Source of the DNA: Rhodococcus rhodnii NBRC 100604
GTDB taxonomy: Bacteria > Actinomycetota > Actinomycetes > Mycobacteriales > Mycobacteriaceae
DNA length: 64,000 nt
Direction: 5' to 3'
Assembly: GCF_001894925.1 (NCBI RefSeq)
Contig: NZ_BCXD01000026.1
Location: 1-64,000, forward strand
Shown here: in pieces, positions 47,292 to 55,590 of the stretch
Position numbering within the stretch: the stretch's first letter is position 1
How the letters are laid out: each line of letters starts with the position of its first letter
The notes under the pieces: model-generated
The model's input: only the letters and a program-made list of their open reading frames with translations
The model's database searches: none
Told to the model about the DNA's origin: nothing
Program-made: the position numbers and the translations under genes

Positions 47292-48779
47292 CTATGCCTG
47301 AAGGCTCTTGGGGGTAGTGGCGTGGTCGGGGAGCAGCACCCCGACGCCGAGGGAGGCGAGGAATGCGGCGGGCTGGAATCGCCAGCACGGGCGCAGGCCG
47401 AGCCGGGCCTGCACACCGATTTCGACGACGTCTTCGGCGATGCGGTCGAGCTCGGCCTCGGTGTCGGCGGTGACGGTCACCAGCAGCGCGAAGTCGGTGA
47501 CTCCGGACCCGGCGGCTTCCTCGTCGCGGGTCTGCCGGGCTGCGCGCAGCGCGAGTTCGCCGCGGGCGGTGCTCACCCCCTTCTGGGTTCCGGATTCGTT
47601 GACCGCGTTGACGAATCCCTGCTCGACGGCGGTGGCGGCGTCCGCGGGCGAGAGTGGGCGATGGATCAACGTGACTCGCTTGCGGGGCACTCGCGGGTTC
47701 GGTGCGAGCAGAACCGCGAGGATGCCCTCGTGCAGGGCGCCGCGGGGGGCCACGCTCATCTCCCAGGTCCGTGAGACCGCGCCGTCGTGGAAGTAGCTGG
47801 CTTTGGTGCCCTCGGTGGTCAGCGGGCCGGCGTCGGACCAGGCGACGACAGGTTCGTCGGTGCGCAGAATCCGCTCGACCGCCGCCTCGACGGACGGACG
47901 CGGGTCGTAGCTGCGGCGAACGGTCGCCGCCAGGAGGTGATCGCTCATCGGGACAGCGACGACCCGAAGGTGGGAGAGGTTCTCGCAGATCGTGGGGATG
48001 CGTTCGGCGAGATCGCCGATCATGATCATCGGGTTCTTCTTCTGCTGGGAGGTTTTCGCCTTCCAGGTGATGGCCATCCGCGTGTAGATCTGCATGCCGT
48101 CGCTGTCCGCGGCGGTCTGGGTTTCCCGGACCGCTTGCTGGGCGAGGGGACTGCCCCCGGGGGCGCACATCTCGGCGATGTTCGCCGCGGCGCGGGCCCC
48201 GGTTTCGGGCAGTGTCTCGGTGACGGTGGCGATGCCCGCGACGTCCCCGGCCTGTCCGTTGACGTTGATGAATTCGCCCCAGCTGGCGACGTCGAGGTTG
48301 ATGCGGTCCTGTTCGGCCCCGGCGAATCCGGGAGCGGTGCACCGCAGCACGACGGTGTATTGCGCGGTCGAGGGCATGTAGATCATCGCGAAGCGGCGGC
48401 CGAGCGTGTCGATGCCCCACCACATTTCGGTGGCTGCGGCGATCCCTGGCAGCCGGGTACGGCCCCCGGCCTGGTTCGACAGGGCACCGGCGCGCAGAAT
48501 GTTCGCGCCGGTGCGGTGCTCGGTTCCCGAGCGCCACCCGATCGACAGCAGCTCGAAACCGGAGCGATTGTTGAACCGCATCCTCATCAGTGCCCACCCG
48601 ATCGCGACGACCGTCAGGATCACGATCCCGAGAATCCAGATCCCGAGCATCAGCATCAGCAGACCCGAGGCGATAGCGACGACGAGCAGGTAGAAGGTCT
48701 TTTTCCCGACTCCGCCCAGGTAGTTCGTGTTCGGGGTGTGGATGTTGCCGTAGGTGGGGCGCTCGACGGGCTCACTCAT
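47292..48779 (-). CDS. SCO6880-like type IV secretion component
   Basis: The 495-residue protein begins with a PrgI-like N-terminus and two closely spaced membrane helices (about residues 25-60, FYLLVVAIASGLLMLMLGIW and following), then a large soluble domain with MWWGIDTLGRRFAMIYMP, DRINLDVASWGEFINVNGQ and MRVVAVPMSDHLLA-type stretches (HLRVVAVPMSDHLLAATVRR). This matches the SCO6880 family found beside VirB4 genes in actinobacterial conjugative plasmids, which probably provides the N-terminal half of the VirB4 unit as a separate membrane protein. It lies 8 bases before the VirB4-like start. Confidence 0.8.
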   Translation of the reverse strand: MSEPVERPTYGNIHTPNTNYLGGVGKKTFYLLVVAIASGLLMLMLGIWILGIVILTVVAIGWALMRMRFNNRSGFELLSIGWRSGTEHRTGANILRAGALSNQAGGRTRLPGIAAATEMWWGIDTLGRRFAMIYMPSTAQYTVVLRCTAPGFAGAEQDRINLDVASWGEFINVNGQAGDVAGIATVTETLPETGARAAANIAEMCAPGGSPLAQQAVRETQTAADSDGMQIYTRMAITWKAKTSQQKKNPMIMIGDLAERIPTICENLSHLRVVAVPMSDHLLAATVRRSYDPRPSVEAAVERILRTDEPVVAWSDAGPLTTEGTKASYFHDGAVSRTWEMSVAPRGALHEGILAVLLAPNPRVPRKRVTLIHRPLSPADAATAVEQGFVNAVNESGTQKGVSTARGELALRAARQTRDEEAAGSGVTDFALLVTVTADTEAELDRIAEDVVEIGVQARLGLRPCWRFQPAAFLASLGVGVLLPDHATTPKSLQA

Positions 48780-48818
48780 CGGGGCTTCCCTTCTGGTCGA
48801 TGCGGTGGGGCTGAGTGG

Positions 48819-50312
48819 TCACGACGACTTCCCTCCACTCACGGAGCCGGACGGGGGCTGCCCGCCGTCGGCGATGTTCGAGGTCTGTTCGCCGGCGGCG
48901 CGCACAGCGCCACCGACGGCTTTGCCCGCGGCGACAGCGACTCCGGCGGCGGGATGCGCCATCGCGGCGGTGCTCGCCGCGCCCGACGCGCCCCCACCGG
49001 CAGCGCCGCCGCTGCGTCCGGCGCTGCCGTTCTGGCCGGGACCCATCGAGCCGCCAGGCATCGGCGTCGCGCCGGTCGGTGCTTCGCTGCGGCCACCGGC
49101 CGCGGCCCCGCTCGATGACGCTTTGGCGCCGCCGGATGCCCCGCCCATCGACTTCATCGCGGCGCCGGCGACGGCACCGGTCGCAAGTGCGGCACCGGTC
49201 AGGGCTGGGGCGGCCGAGCCGCCGGCCATGCCGGTCATCGTCGGCACGATCAGCCGCGCGAGGACCGGGAGTGTCACGAACGAGAGAGTCAGCAAGATCA
49301 TCCCGGTGATCACGCCTTGCCCGGTGGGATCGTCGGCGGAGAACGCGGTGAACGCGATGGCGTAGACGACAGAGGTCACCAGCGGGAACAGCACCAGGAC
49401 CACGAGCCACGAGATCGACTTGGCCCACACCTGCTTGCCGGCCTGCCCGAGCCCGGATGCGGCCGCGGCGATCGGCGCGAAACCGAGGACCAGCCTGGCG
49501 AGCGATACCTGCACGATGATGAACACCGCCTGCACGAGGGTGCCGGCGATCCCGAACAGAGCGAGCACGAGGACCAGACCGGCGCCGAGGGTGCCGTACT
49601 GGGCGGCGCCGAGCATCCGGTCGAGCGCGCCGTCGATGTTGTCGCCGACGACGCGTTCGATCAACCACGAGCCGAGGCCGCGGCACACCGCGTCGGCGAG
49701 CATGATGATCGGGGTCAGGGCCCAGGTCGCGAACACCGATCGGGTCAGGATCTTCGCGGTTTCACCAGCATTGGCCGCAACCATGCGCGGTTTCGACCAG
49801 GCCAGCACGACCAGGGAGACCATCACCGAGGCGAGGAACACCCCGATCTGGATCACCCGCAGGTACTGGTGGATCTGGTAGGTCAACGGTTCGACGCCGT
49901 TGTCCTGGAGCGGTCCGGCGACACCGCCGTTGTCCTGGAGCGGTCCGGCGACACCGCTGGTCATCCACCACGACATCATGAAGGTGATGCTGTCTTTCCA
50001 GCCGTCGACGAGTGCCTCGGTGGCCTCGCCGAGCTGGGAATCCCAATAGCCGCCGACGAACTCGACCGCTGCACCTGCCGCCGCGGCCGGGGCCGCGCCG
50101 GGAATGGCGAGCTGCGTGCCCATTTCACAAGTGCCGCGAGCATGCTCACCGATCCAGGGAATATCGCCGAGCAGGTCGTCGGCGAGGTTGCAGTGCCCGA
50201 GGTACCAGGGGCTCTGCTCTTCGGCGGCAGGGTCTTCCTGCGCGAGCGCGGTCGGCGGGGCGGCGACCATGACGGCGGCCAGCGCGAGCACGAGCAGCAG
50301 CAGACGTTTCAC
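48819..50312 (-). CDS. Polytopic membrane protein of the transfer channel (TrbL/VirB6-like)
   Basis: The 497-residue protein has a signal sequence (LLLLVLALAAVMVAAPPTAL), an extracellular-like part with two cysteines (GHCNLADDLL, GTCEMG), about six membrane helices between residues 130 and 345, and a long Gly/Ala/Ser-rich cytoplasmic tail (about 360-497). This layout fits TrbL/VirB6-type channel proteins. The GTG at 50312 overlaps the preceding stop (GTGA). A 10-residue segment (GVAGPLQDNG) is tandemly duplicated near residue 120. The tail may interact with the ATPases. Confidence 0.75.
   Translation of the reverse strand: MKRLLLLVLALAAVMVAAPPTALAQEDPAAEEQSPWYLGHCNLADDLLGDIPWIGEHARGTCEMGTQLAIPGAAPAAAAGAAVEFVGGYWDSQLGEATEALVDGWKDSITFMMSWWMTSGVAGPLQDNGGVAGPLQDNGVEPLTYQIHQYLRVIQIGVFLASVMVSLVVLAWSKPRMVAANAGETAKILTRSVFATWALTPIIMLADAVCRGLGSWLIERVVGDNIDGALDRMLGAAQYGTLGAGLVLVLALFGIAGTLVQAVFIIVQVSLARLVLGFAPIAAAASGLGQAGKQVWAKSISWLVVLVLFPLVTSVVYAIAFTAFSADDPTGQGVITGMILLTLSFVTLPVLARLIVPTMTGMAGGSAAPALTGAALATGAVAGAAMKSMGGASGGAKASSSGAAAGGRSEAPTGATPMPGGSMGPGQNGSAGRSGGAAGGGASGAASTAAMAHPAAGVAVAAGKAVGGAVRAAGEQTSNIADGGQPPSGSVSGGKSS
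49897..49956. repeat. Exact 30-bp tandem duplication inside the TrbL-like gene
   Basis: Bases 49897-49926 and 49927-49956 are identical 30-mers in frame, giving two copies of the ten-residue unit GVAGPLQDNG in the encoded protein just before the first channel helix. The identity suggests a recent duplication by replication slippage. Confidence 0.9.
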
Positions 50313-51160
50313 CACAACGTCCACCCGGCCAGAGTCGTGATGTTCTTCTCCCCCACCGCCATCGCCGCGGCGTCGCGGATCTTCCACTGCCCGTCCTGCC
50401 AGACCACCTCGCTGTTGGTCACGCGGTAGGGGCCGTGTCGGCCTGCGGGCAGTGCGTACTGGATCGCCGCGAACTCGCCCTCGATCCAGCCGGTGATCCG
50501 GAAGGCGGCCGGGCGCGGTGCGGCGACGGCGATCTCGCGGGCGTCGAACGGTTCGAGGTCGGCGAGCGCGGCATCGACCTCCGGGGTGCGCACGGCGAGG
50601 TTCTCGGTGATGTTGCGGTAGGTGCGGTCGTCGACGAGGCCACGCATGGGCAGCTGGTATCCGGCCAACGCCGCGCCCTGCGGAGTGCGGGCGAAGTCGT
50701 AGGGCAGCTCACCGGTGATGCGGCCGGGGCCGTCGCTGGTGGAGAACGGCAGCACCGCACCGGAGGTGCGCTGCCACTCGAGTCCTTCGGGGGCGGGAAG
50801 CTGCTCGCCGGCGGTGTAGGGGCCGCGCGCGACGGGCTGCTGGGGCAGCGCCTGCCCGTCCGGGTTGTGCGGGGTGGTCACCGGTCGGCCGAGGGCGTCG
50901 GCGGTCGGCGGACCGAAACCTTCCCCGCCGGGGTGCTCGGTGGCCGGGGCGGGTGTGGGGGCAGCCGGCCGCGCCCCGGGGCGGTCGTCGCCGCTCGTGG
51001 AAACGACGACGAGGGCGGCGGCGATCACGATGAGCACCAGGACGGTGATCGAAACCCACAGGGTCAGTGGACTGTTCATCCACCAGTGGCCTGCGCTGCG
51101 CAACCGGCCCGGGCTCGATTCGCTACGGCGGTCGGTGTCGGGGGGCGAGGTCTCGGTCAT
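50309..51160 (-). CDS. Single-pass membrane protein of the transfer system, VirB8-like layout (283 aa)
   Basis: The product has a short cytoplasmic N-terminus, one membrane helix (about residues 30-54, LWVSITVLVLIVIAAALVVV), a Pro-rich linker and an extracytoplasmic domain. That domain contains YDFARTPQGAALAGYQLPMR, closely similar to GYARTPQGAVLAAMQ in the lipoprotein encoded next upstream, so the two share a domain. VirB8/TcpC-like periplasmic domains are a possible match. It overlaps the TrbL-like start and lies 2 bases after the lipoprotein gene. It probably belongs to the cell-wall-side core of the channel. Confidence 0.65.
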   Translation of the reverse strand: MTETSPPDTDRRSESSPGRLRSAGHWWMNSPLTLWVSITVLVLIVIAAALVVVSTSGDDRPGARPAAPTPAPATEHPGGEGFGPPTADALGRPVTTPHNPDGQALPQQPVARGPYTAGEQLPAPEGLEWQRTSGAVLPFSTSDGPGRITGELPYDFARTPQGAALAGYQLPMRGLVDDRTYRNITENLAVRTPEVDAALADLEPFDAREIAVAAPRPAAFRITGWIEGEFAAIQYALPAGRHGPYRVTNSEVVWQDGQWKIRDAAAMAVGEKNITTLAGWTLW

Positions 51161-51162
51161 GG

Positions 51163-51849
51163 TCACTGCTCCTGGGCGGCGAATCGGGTGTATCCGTCGA
51201 GCGAGTCGAGCGGAACGGGATCGGTGGCCACCGCGCCGGTGTCCGGGTCCTCGAGGTTCGTCGCGGGATCCGGCAGGGTGATGCGCCAGTCGTCGCGGTA
51301 CCAGGTCAGCTCCGTCGGCTGGGCGACGAGCGTGGCGTCGGGCAGTGCGGTGGCGAGCTGGATGCGGGCGGTGTCGCCGTCGAAGTGCTCGACGCGGAAT
51401 CCCGCGAACTGTGCGGTCGAGGCGGGATCGGCGGGTTCGGTGATCGAGGTCAGGGTGCGGGCGACGGCGTAGGCGTCGCGGCCGGGGCCGAAGGTCAGTA
51501 CGGTCTGCGCGACGTCGGACCAGCTCTCGTCGGGTGTGAGCGCGAGGCGTGTCTGTCCCTGCATCGCGGCCAGCACCGCGCCCTGCGGGGTGCGGGCGTA
51601 CCCGGTGGGGACCATCGCGGCGGTCATCGAGAACGGGCCGTCGACAGTGGATTTCGGGACGGTGACGCCGCGGTAGTCGCTCCAGGTGACCTTGCCCGGG
51701 GCGGATGTGGTGTCGGCTGCCGCAGCCGGATTCGACGGGGCGGGGGCGCTGTCGTCGGAGCCGCAGCCGCCGAGCAGCAGCGCAGTGGCGGCCGCCACAG
51801 CGGCGGCGACGACGAGGCGGCGGCGGGGGCGGGTGCGGTCGGTGTGCAT
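51163..51849 (-). CDS. Lipoprotein of the transfer system sharing a domain with its neighbour (228 aa)
   Basis: The product has an Arg-rich signal sequence with lipobox LLGGC (Cys near residue 29) and an extracytoplasmic domain (about 50-225) with GYARTPQGAVLAAMQGQTRL, WSDVAQTVLTFGPGRDAYAV and TELTWYRDDWRITLPDP. The core motif is shared with the membrane protein encoded next downstream, so both may form a complex outside the membrane. Lipoproteins in this position are common in Gram-positive conjugation loci. It is part of the minus-strand operon. Confidence 0.75.
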   Translation of the reverse strand: MHTDRTRPRRRLVVAAAVAAATALLLGGCGSDDSAPAPSNPAAAADTTSAPGKVTWSDYRGVTVPKSTVDGPFSMTAAMVPTGYARTPQGAVLAAMQGQTRLALTPDESWSDVAQTVLTFGPGRDAYAVARTLTSITEPADPASTAQFAGFRVEHFDGDTARIQLATALPDATLVAQPTELTWYRDDWRITLPDPATNLEDPDTGAVATDPVPLDSLDGYTRFAAQEQ

Positions 51850-51885
51850 CGGAAGTGCCTTTCGAGTGAAGGGGGAAGGCCGGGG

Positions 51886-52164
51886 TCAGATCAGCAGCCA
51901 GGTGCCCAGTGAGCCGGCCGAGAAAGCGCCGATCGTGCAGCAGCCGACCAGTAGGTACCGGCGGACACCGGGGTTGTCTTCGCCGCGCTCGCGCGCCGCA
52001 GCGGTCTCGACGCCCGCGACGAACGCGGCTGCGATCATCGCGGCGGTGACGAAGTACAGGCCGTATCCGAGGAGCTCCGTGATTCCGGCGAACACCTCGG
52101 GTTCGGGCCACACGATCCCGCCCGGACGGGCCGGGAGGTCGGGCTGCGCGAGGTACACGGTCAT
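51886..52164 (-). CDS. Small two-helix membrane protein of the transfer operon (92 aa)
   Basis: The product has two hydrophobic helices (about residues 31-52, LLGYGLYFVTAAMIAAAFVA, and 70-90, YLLVGCCTIGAFSAGSLGTW) separated by a short charged loop with ETAAARERGED. This is the layout of VirB2/TrbC-like pilins or of small channel subunits. It lies 7 bases after the similar small protein gene encoded at 52172, and the two may be diverged duplicates. No signal peptide cleavage site is obvious. Confidence 0.65.
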   Translation of the reverse strand: MTVYLAQPDLPARPGGIVWPEPEVFAGITELLGYGLYFVTAAMIAAAFVAGVETAAARERGEDNPGVRRYLLVGCCTIGAFSAGSLGTWLLI

Positions 52165-52171
52165 CGCCGGA

Positions 52172-52474
52172 TCACATGAAGAACGTGACGAAGGAACTCG
52201 CGCCGGCCACCAGGACCGCTCCGATACCGCAGCCGATGAACGCGAACTTCTCTCCGCGTGACGCCTGCCCGTCGGCGAAGGACTTGGCGAAGGTGAATCC
52301 GCAGTACATGGCAAGGCCGATCAGCGCAGCGGTGGCCAGCCACAGGCCCAGGCCGAGGATCAGCTTGGTCTTGCCTTCCATATCGCCGGGCGGGGTGACG
52401 ACCGTGATGTCGCTGAAGCTGCCTTCCTGGGCGAGCAGTAGCTGATGAACGCTCAGCATGGTGTCGGTGATCAT
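52172..52474 (-). CDS. Pilin-like small membrane protein (100 aa)
   Basis: The product starts MITDTMLSVHQLLLAQEGSF and has two hydrophobic helices (about residues 38-61, LILGLGLWLATAALIGLAMY, and 78-99) around a short loop with FADGQASRGEKF. This matches the size and topology of TrbC/VirB2-like conjugative pilins. Its start overlaps the stop of the P-loop protein gene upstream by 4 bases. The loop resembles that of the neighbouring 92-residue protein (ARERGED). The pilin role is inferred. Confidence 0.65.
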   Translation of the reverse strand: MITDTMLSVHQLLLAQEGSFSDITVVTPPGDMEGKTKLILGLGLWLATAALIGLAMYCGFTFAKSFADGQASRGEKFAFIGCGIGAVLVAGASSFVTFFM

Positions 52475-53154
52475 CGGGTGGTGTCCTTTCCGTGGGTCAT
52501 TGCGGTGATCCGCTCGTGGGCGGCGGTCTGAATCCGGTGGTAGAGCTCGATCACCGGGGGCGGGGGTGTATGGGCGACGTCCTCGCCGCCGCGCCACCGC
52601 TTCTTGGCGGCCGCGGGCACCGAGTTCGGTCCCCATTCGGGCAGGGCGTGGGGTTCGAGAACGCGCCACGGCTCGATCCACGGCACATGCCACAGGGCCC
52701 CGGCGAGCGAGGACAACACGTGCAGCTGGGAGCGGATCGGGGTCGAGAGCGGCCGGTCGGAGTCGGCGACGGCGGCGACGCCGAGCACGGTGGTGCCTTC
52801 CGGCGTCGCTCCTGCCCCGTGCTGGAGCAGCAGGTCGTGGGCGTGGCGAAGGCTGTGCATCGTGGTGCGCGCGACGATCACGATCAGCGGCGAGTCCTCG
52901 CGTGGCCCGATACGCGAGGGCCAGGCGCGGCCGCAGTCGCCGGCGTAGGCGATCGAGCGGGTCAGCGAGGAGACGCCCACTCCCCCACTGGCACCGAGCA
53001 GCCACACCATCGGGTTGTGCGGGGTGTGCTCGCCGCGGCGCACCGGCCCGTCCCAGATCGGTGCGCAGCGCTGTGCGGGCGGGATCTGCGCGCCGACGAT
53101 GCGTGCACGTCGGGGCAGGTCGTCGAACTCGTCGATCGAGACGGCGGCGGTCAT
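52471..53154 (-). CDS. P-loop protein of the transfer operon (DUF6668-like)
   Basis: The 227-residue protein has a P-loop-like motif GASGGVGVSSLT (near residues 55-66) after PMVWLLGASGG, and SPLIVIVARTTMHSLRHAHD as a probable Walker B strand and switch, in a MinD/ParA-like arrangement. DUF6668-type proteins of this kind occur in actinobacterial conjugation operons. The lysine of a classical P-loop is missing, so ATP hydrolysis is uncertain. It overlaps both neighbours by 4 bases. It may position the transfer apparatus or regulate it. Confidence 0.6.
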   Translation of the reverse strand: MTAAVSIDEFDDLPRRARIVGAQIPPAQRCAPIWDGPVRRGEHTPHNPMVWLLGASGGVGVSSLTRSIAYAGDCGRAWPSRIGPREDSPLIVIVARTTMHSLRHAHDLLLQHGAGATPEGTTVLGVAAVADSDRPLSTPIRSQLHVLSSLAGALWHVPWIEPWRVLEPHALPEWGPNSVPAAAKKRWRGGEDVAHTPPPPVIELYHRIQTAAHERITAMTHGKDTTR

Positions 53155-53726
53155 CGCACTGCCACCGCGCTCACACGCCAGACGCCGAGCTTGGTCGCGC
53201 TCATGTAGACCGGCCACTGCATTCGGTCGAGCTCGGTGCCGTCGGGGGCGTGAGCGGTCACGGTCACCGCGAGCACACGCGAGATCCGGGCGGGCTGATC
53301 GGCGGGATGAGCGTCGCTGGTGACCTGCGCGGTGGCGGTGACGGCCGCGCCCTGGCTGCGCCAGCGCTCCCACATCGCGCCGGTGATCGGTGCCAGCACA
53401 CCGAAGCCGGCCTCGTTGGCGGCGAAGAACCGGTCGTCGAGCAGCGGGCGGGTCGCCGCGGCCGCGTCGACCTGCGAGCTCTGCTCGGCGGGCCGGTAGG
53501 AGAACAGCGACTCGGCGGCCGCGACGAGCACCGCTTCGGCGTCGTCCTGGTCCACATCGGTGAACGGCGCAGGTAGCGGCGGTGGCGGCGGGGTGGTCGA
53601 CGCCGCGGCCGGTCCGCCCTGATCCATCGGATGGTCGTGGTCGTGGTCGTTCGACCCGCAGCCCGCCAGCACGAGCGCGGCCGTGGCCACGATCGCGATC
53701 AGCGCGCCGCGTGTGCGATCGGTCAT
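53151..53726 (-). CDS. Lipoprotein with NTF2/VirB8-like domain (191 aa)
   Basis: The product has a signal sequence with lipobox LAGC (Cys near residue 23), a His/Asp-rich stretch right after it (NDHDHDHPMD), a proline-rich linker, and a domain from about 58 to 190 with DAEAVLVAAAESLFSYRPAE and WERWRSQGAAVTATAQVTSD, which has the helix-then-curved-sheet pattern of NTF2-like or VirB8-like periplasmic domains. The ATG at 53726 begins the operon that continues to 48819 and beyond. The His-rich linker could bind metal. Confidence 0.7.
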   Translation of the reverse strand: MTDRTRGALIAIVATAALVLAGCGSNDHDHDHPMDQGGPAAASTTPPPPPLPAPFTDVDQDDAEAVLVAAAESLFSYRPAEQSSQVDAAAATRPLLDDRFFAANEAGFGVLAPITGAMWERWRSQGAAVTATAQVTSDAHPADQPARISRVLAVTVTAHAPDGTELDRMQWPVYMSATKLGVWRVSAVAVR

Positions 53727-53765
53727 GAACTCGCTCCCCTTCTCGGCCCGCATGCACCACACACG

Positions 53766-53796
53766 GAACAACTATTAACTAGTTCATAGTAAATGG
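53766..53796 (-). promoter_or_regulatory. AT-rich promoter/operator of the central transfer operon
   Basis: This AT-rich patch lies about 40 bases upstream of the lipoprotein start on the minus strand. On the plus strand it reads CAACTATTAACTAGTTCAT, sharing AACTATTAACT with the palindromic promoter of the second whiB-like gene (17827-17837). It probably drives the genes from 53726 leftward. Confidence 0.5.
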
Positions 53797-53844
53797 TCGG
53801 TGGTGGGGTGCGCCCACAATCGGCGCGCCCGCGCCCGCGGCCGG

Positions 53845-55500
53845 TCATCCGAACCGCCGGACGTACATCTGGTCCCCGGACCAGTTCGACAGCGGCTGGA
53901 TCGAGACGACGTCGCCGGACTGCGGGGCGTTGAGCAACATCTCCTGGCCGCCTTCGACGCCGTAGTAGATGCCCACGTGGTGCGTGTCGCCGTCCGAACC
54001 GAAGAAGATCAGGTCACCGGGCTGCTTCTGCTCGAACGCGATGTCGGTGCCCCGCGGGTCGTAGAGCTGGCCGGGATTGGCGCGAGAACCGGTGAAGTGC
54101 GGCAGTTCGATCTGCCCACCGGACGCCTGATAGATCGCGTGCAGCGTCAGACCGGAGCAGTCGAACCCGGTTTTGCCGCTGTCGCCGTTGGCATCGGCGA
54201 ATCCGCCGCCGTCGCTGATACCGCGGGTCGGGCCGTTCGCATCACCTCCGCCCCACGCGTACGGCGTACCGATCCAGCGCGCGGCCGCCGCGATCACGTT
54301 CATCCCGAACGGGCCGCCCTCGACGTAGCCGGGAGCCTCGGGGTTCGACGGCGCGCTCGTGCACCCGGCGAGCTGACCGCCGGCGGCGACCGAGACCGCC
54401 ACCGCCGTTCCGGAGCGGATCGCGTCGAGCTCGACCGGATCGAGCTCGGCGCTCGCCCCGGCGAACCGGGCGGCGAGGGTGCGCGCGAGCGGTTCGTCGT
54501 CGGCGTACGCATCGGGGTAGGCCGAGCGCTGCACGGTCTGCGCCGCGACCGTCACCGCCATCGCCTCCCACCCCGGGACGGCGAGCAGGGCGTTGTAGAA
54601 CTTCACGTTCGAGGTGGTCGCGTTCATCAGTTCCTCGGCGGTCCCCCACATTCCGACACGCTGCTGAAACTGGTTGACCGAGTCGTGGTCCGAGCCGACA
54701 CCGTCGTGCGGGTAGTTCAGCGAGTCCGGCACGTTCGAGTTCGCGAGCAGCCGATACGTCGATTCCTGGCCGGTGGTCGCCAGCGCGACGACGATCCCCT
54801 GCTCGGGCACTCCCATCGCCTCACCGACGGCGACGGTGTGCTCGGCGAGCGCGAGCTGACGTTCGTTCAGACCGCCCACCGGGGCGAGCTCACCGCCGGA
54901 GACCGGCGGCGGGGAGAGCGCTTCGCCCGGCGCGGCGGCGTCCTCGACCCACGACGTCGGGTCGAGTGCGGTTCCGCCGCCCAGACGCGGGCCCTGCCAG
55001 ATTTCGAAATGCAGGTGCGCGCCGGTGGACTCGCCGTTGTTGCCGATCGCGCCGATCCGCTGGCCGGCGGAGACCTGATCACCGGTCGCGACGGACACTC
55101 CGTCGTCCCACATGTGCCCGTACACCGTCGAGTAGATCTGCCCGTCGATCTCGTGATCGATCACGATCCAGTTCCCGAACCCGGAGGCCGGACCGGCGTC
55201 GACCACACGGCCGTCGGTGAACGCATGGATCGCGGTCCCTTCCGGACCCGCGTAGTCGTTGCCCTGATGCTGCGTGCCCCACCGCTCCCCGAACCCGGAC
55301 GTCATGCTCGTCTGCGCAGGATCAGTGGGTTTGACGTGCGAGCCGGACGGCGCCGACGCGGCGGTCGGCGAACCGGGAACGCAGTCGTCGCTGCCGCCGG
55401 TGATCACCACGACGAACAGCACCACGATCAGCAGCAACGCCACCAGCGCAGCGACGATCCCGGCGATCGCACCGCTGCTGCGGCCGCTGGATCCGGACAT
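53845..55500 (-). CDS. Bifunctional peptidoglycan hydrolase: M23 peptidase plus NlpC/P60
   Basis: The 551-residue protein has one N-terminal membrane helix (about residues 11-34), an M23/LytM domain with HQGNDY near 77-82 and GAHLHFE near 160-166 (zinc ligands His, Asp, His), a middle helical region (about 210-360) that resembles a lytic-transglycosylase-type fold, and a C-terminal NlpC/P60 domain with catalytic Cys in FDCSGLT near 446 and His in HHVGIYY near 506. Such VirB1-like enzymes open the cell wall for the conjugation channel. The start ATG is at 55500. It has its own short intergenic region on both sides. Confidence 0.9.
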   Translation of the reverse strand: MSGSSGRSSGAIAGIVAALVALLLIVVLFVVVITGGSDDCVPGSPTAASAPSGSHVKPTDPAQTSMTSGFGERWGTQHQGNDYAGPEGTAIHAFTDGRVVDAGPASGFGNWIVIDHEIDGQIYSTVYGHMWDDGVSVATGDQVSAGQRIGAIGNNGESTGAHLHFEIWQGPRLGGGTALDPTSWVEDAAAPGEALSPPPVSGGELAPVGGLNERQLALAEHTVAVGEAMGVPEQGIVVALATTGQESTYRLLANSNVPDSLNYPHDGVGSDHDSVNQFQQRVGMWGTAEELMNATTSNVKFYNALLAVPGWEAMAVTVAAQTVQRSAYPDAYADDEPLARTLAARFAGASAELDPVELDAIRSGTAVAVSVAAGGQLAGCTSAPSNPEAPGYVEGGPFGMNVIAAAARWIGTPYAWGGGDANGPTRGISDGGGFADANGDSGKTGFDCSGLTLHAIYQASGGQIELPHFTGSRANPGQLYDPRGTDIAFEQKQPGDLIFFGSDGDTHHVGIYYGVEGGQEMLLNAPQSGDVVSIQPLSNWSGDQMYVRRFG

Positions 55501-55549
55501 GAACGCTCCTGCAGGTGATCTCACACGAACTTCGAGGACAAGAGGAAAA

Positions 55550-55587
55550 CCGTGGGGGCGGCCAAGGGCGGTTGGCCGCCCCCACGG
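55550..55587 (-). terminator. Strong rho-independent terminator after the cutinase gene
   Basis: Bases 55550-55565 are the exact complement of 55572-55587 (16 bp, 6-base loop). On the minus strand the stem is followed by TTTTCCTCT. It lies 3 bases after the stop of the cutinase-like gene and separates that operon from the peptidoglycan hydrolase gene. Confidence 0.9.
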
Positions 55588-55590
55588 GGT

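Noticed and set aside
45559-48597. VirB4 frame extended to 1012 residues
   Set aside because: The N-terminal 438 residues are out-of-frame sequence of the SCO6880-like gene; the ATG at 47283 gives the normal start.
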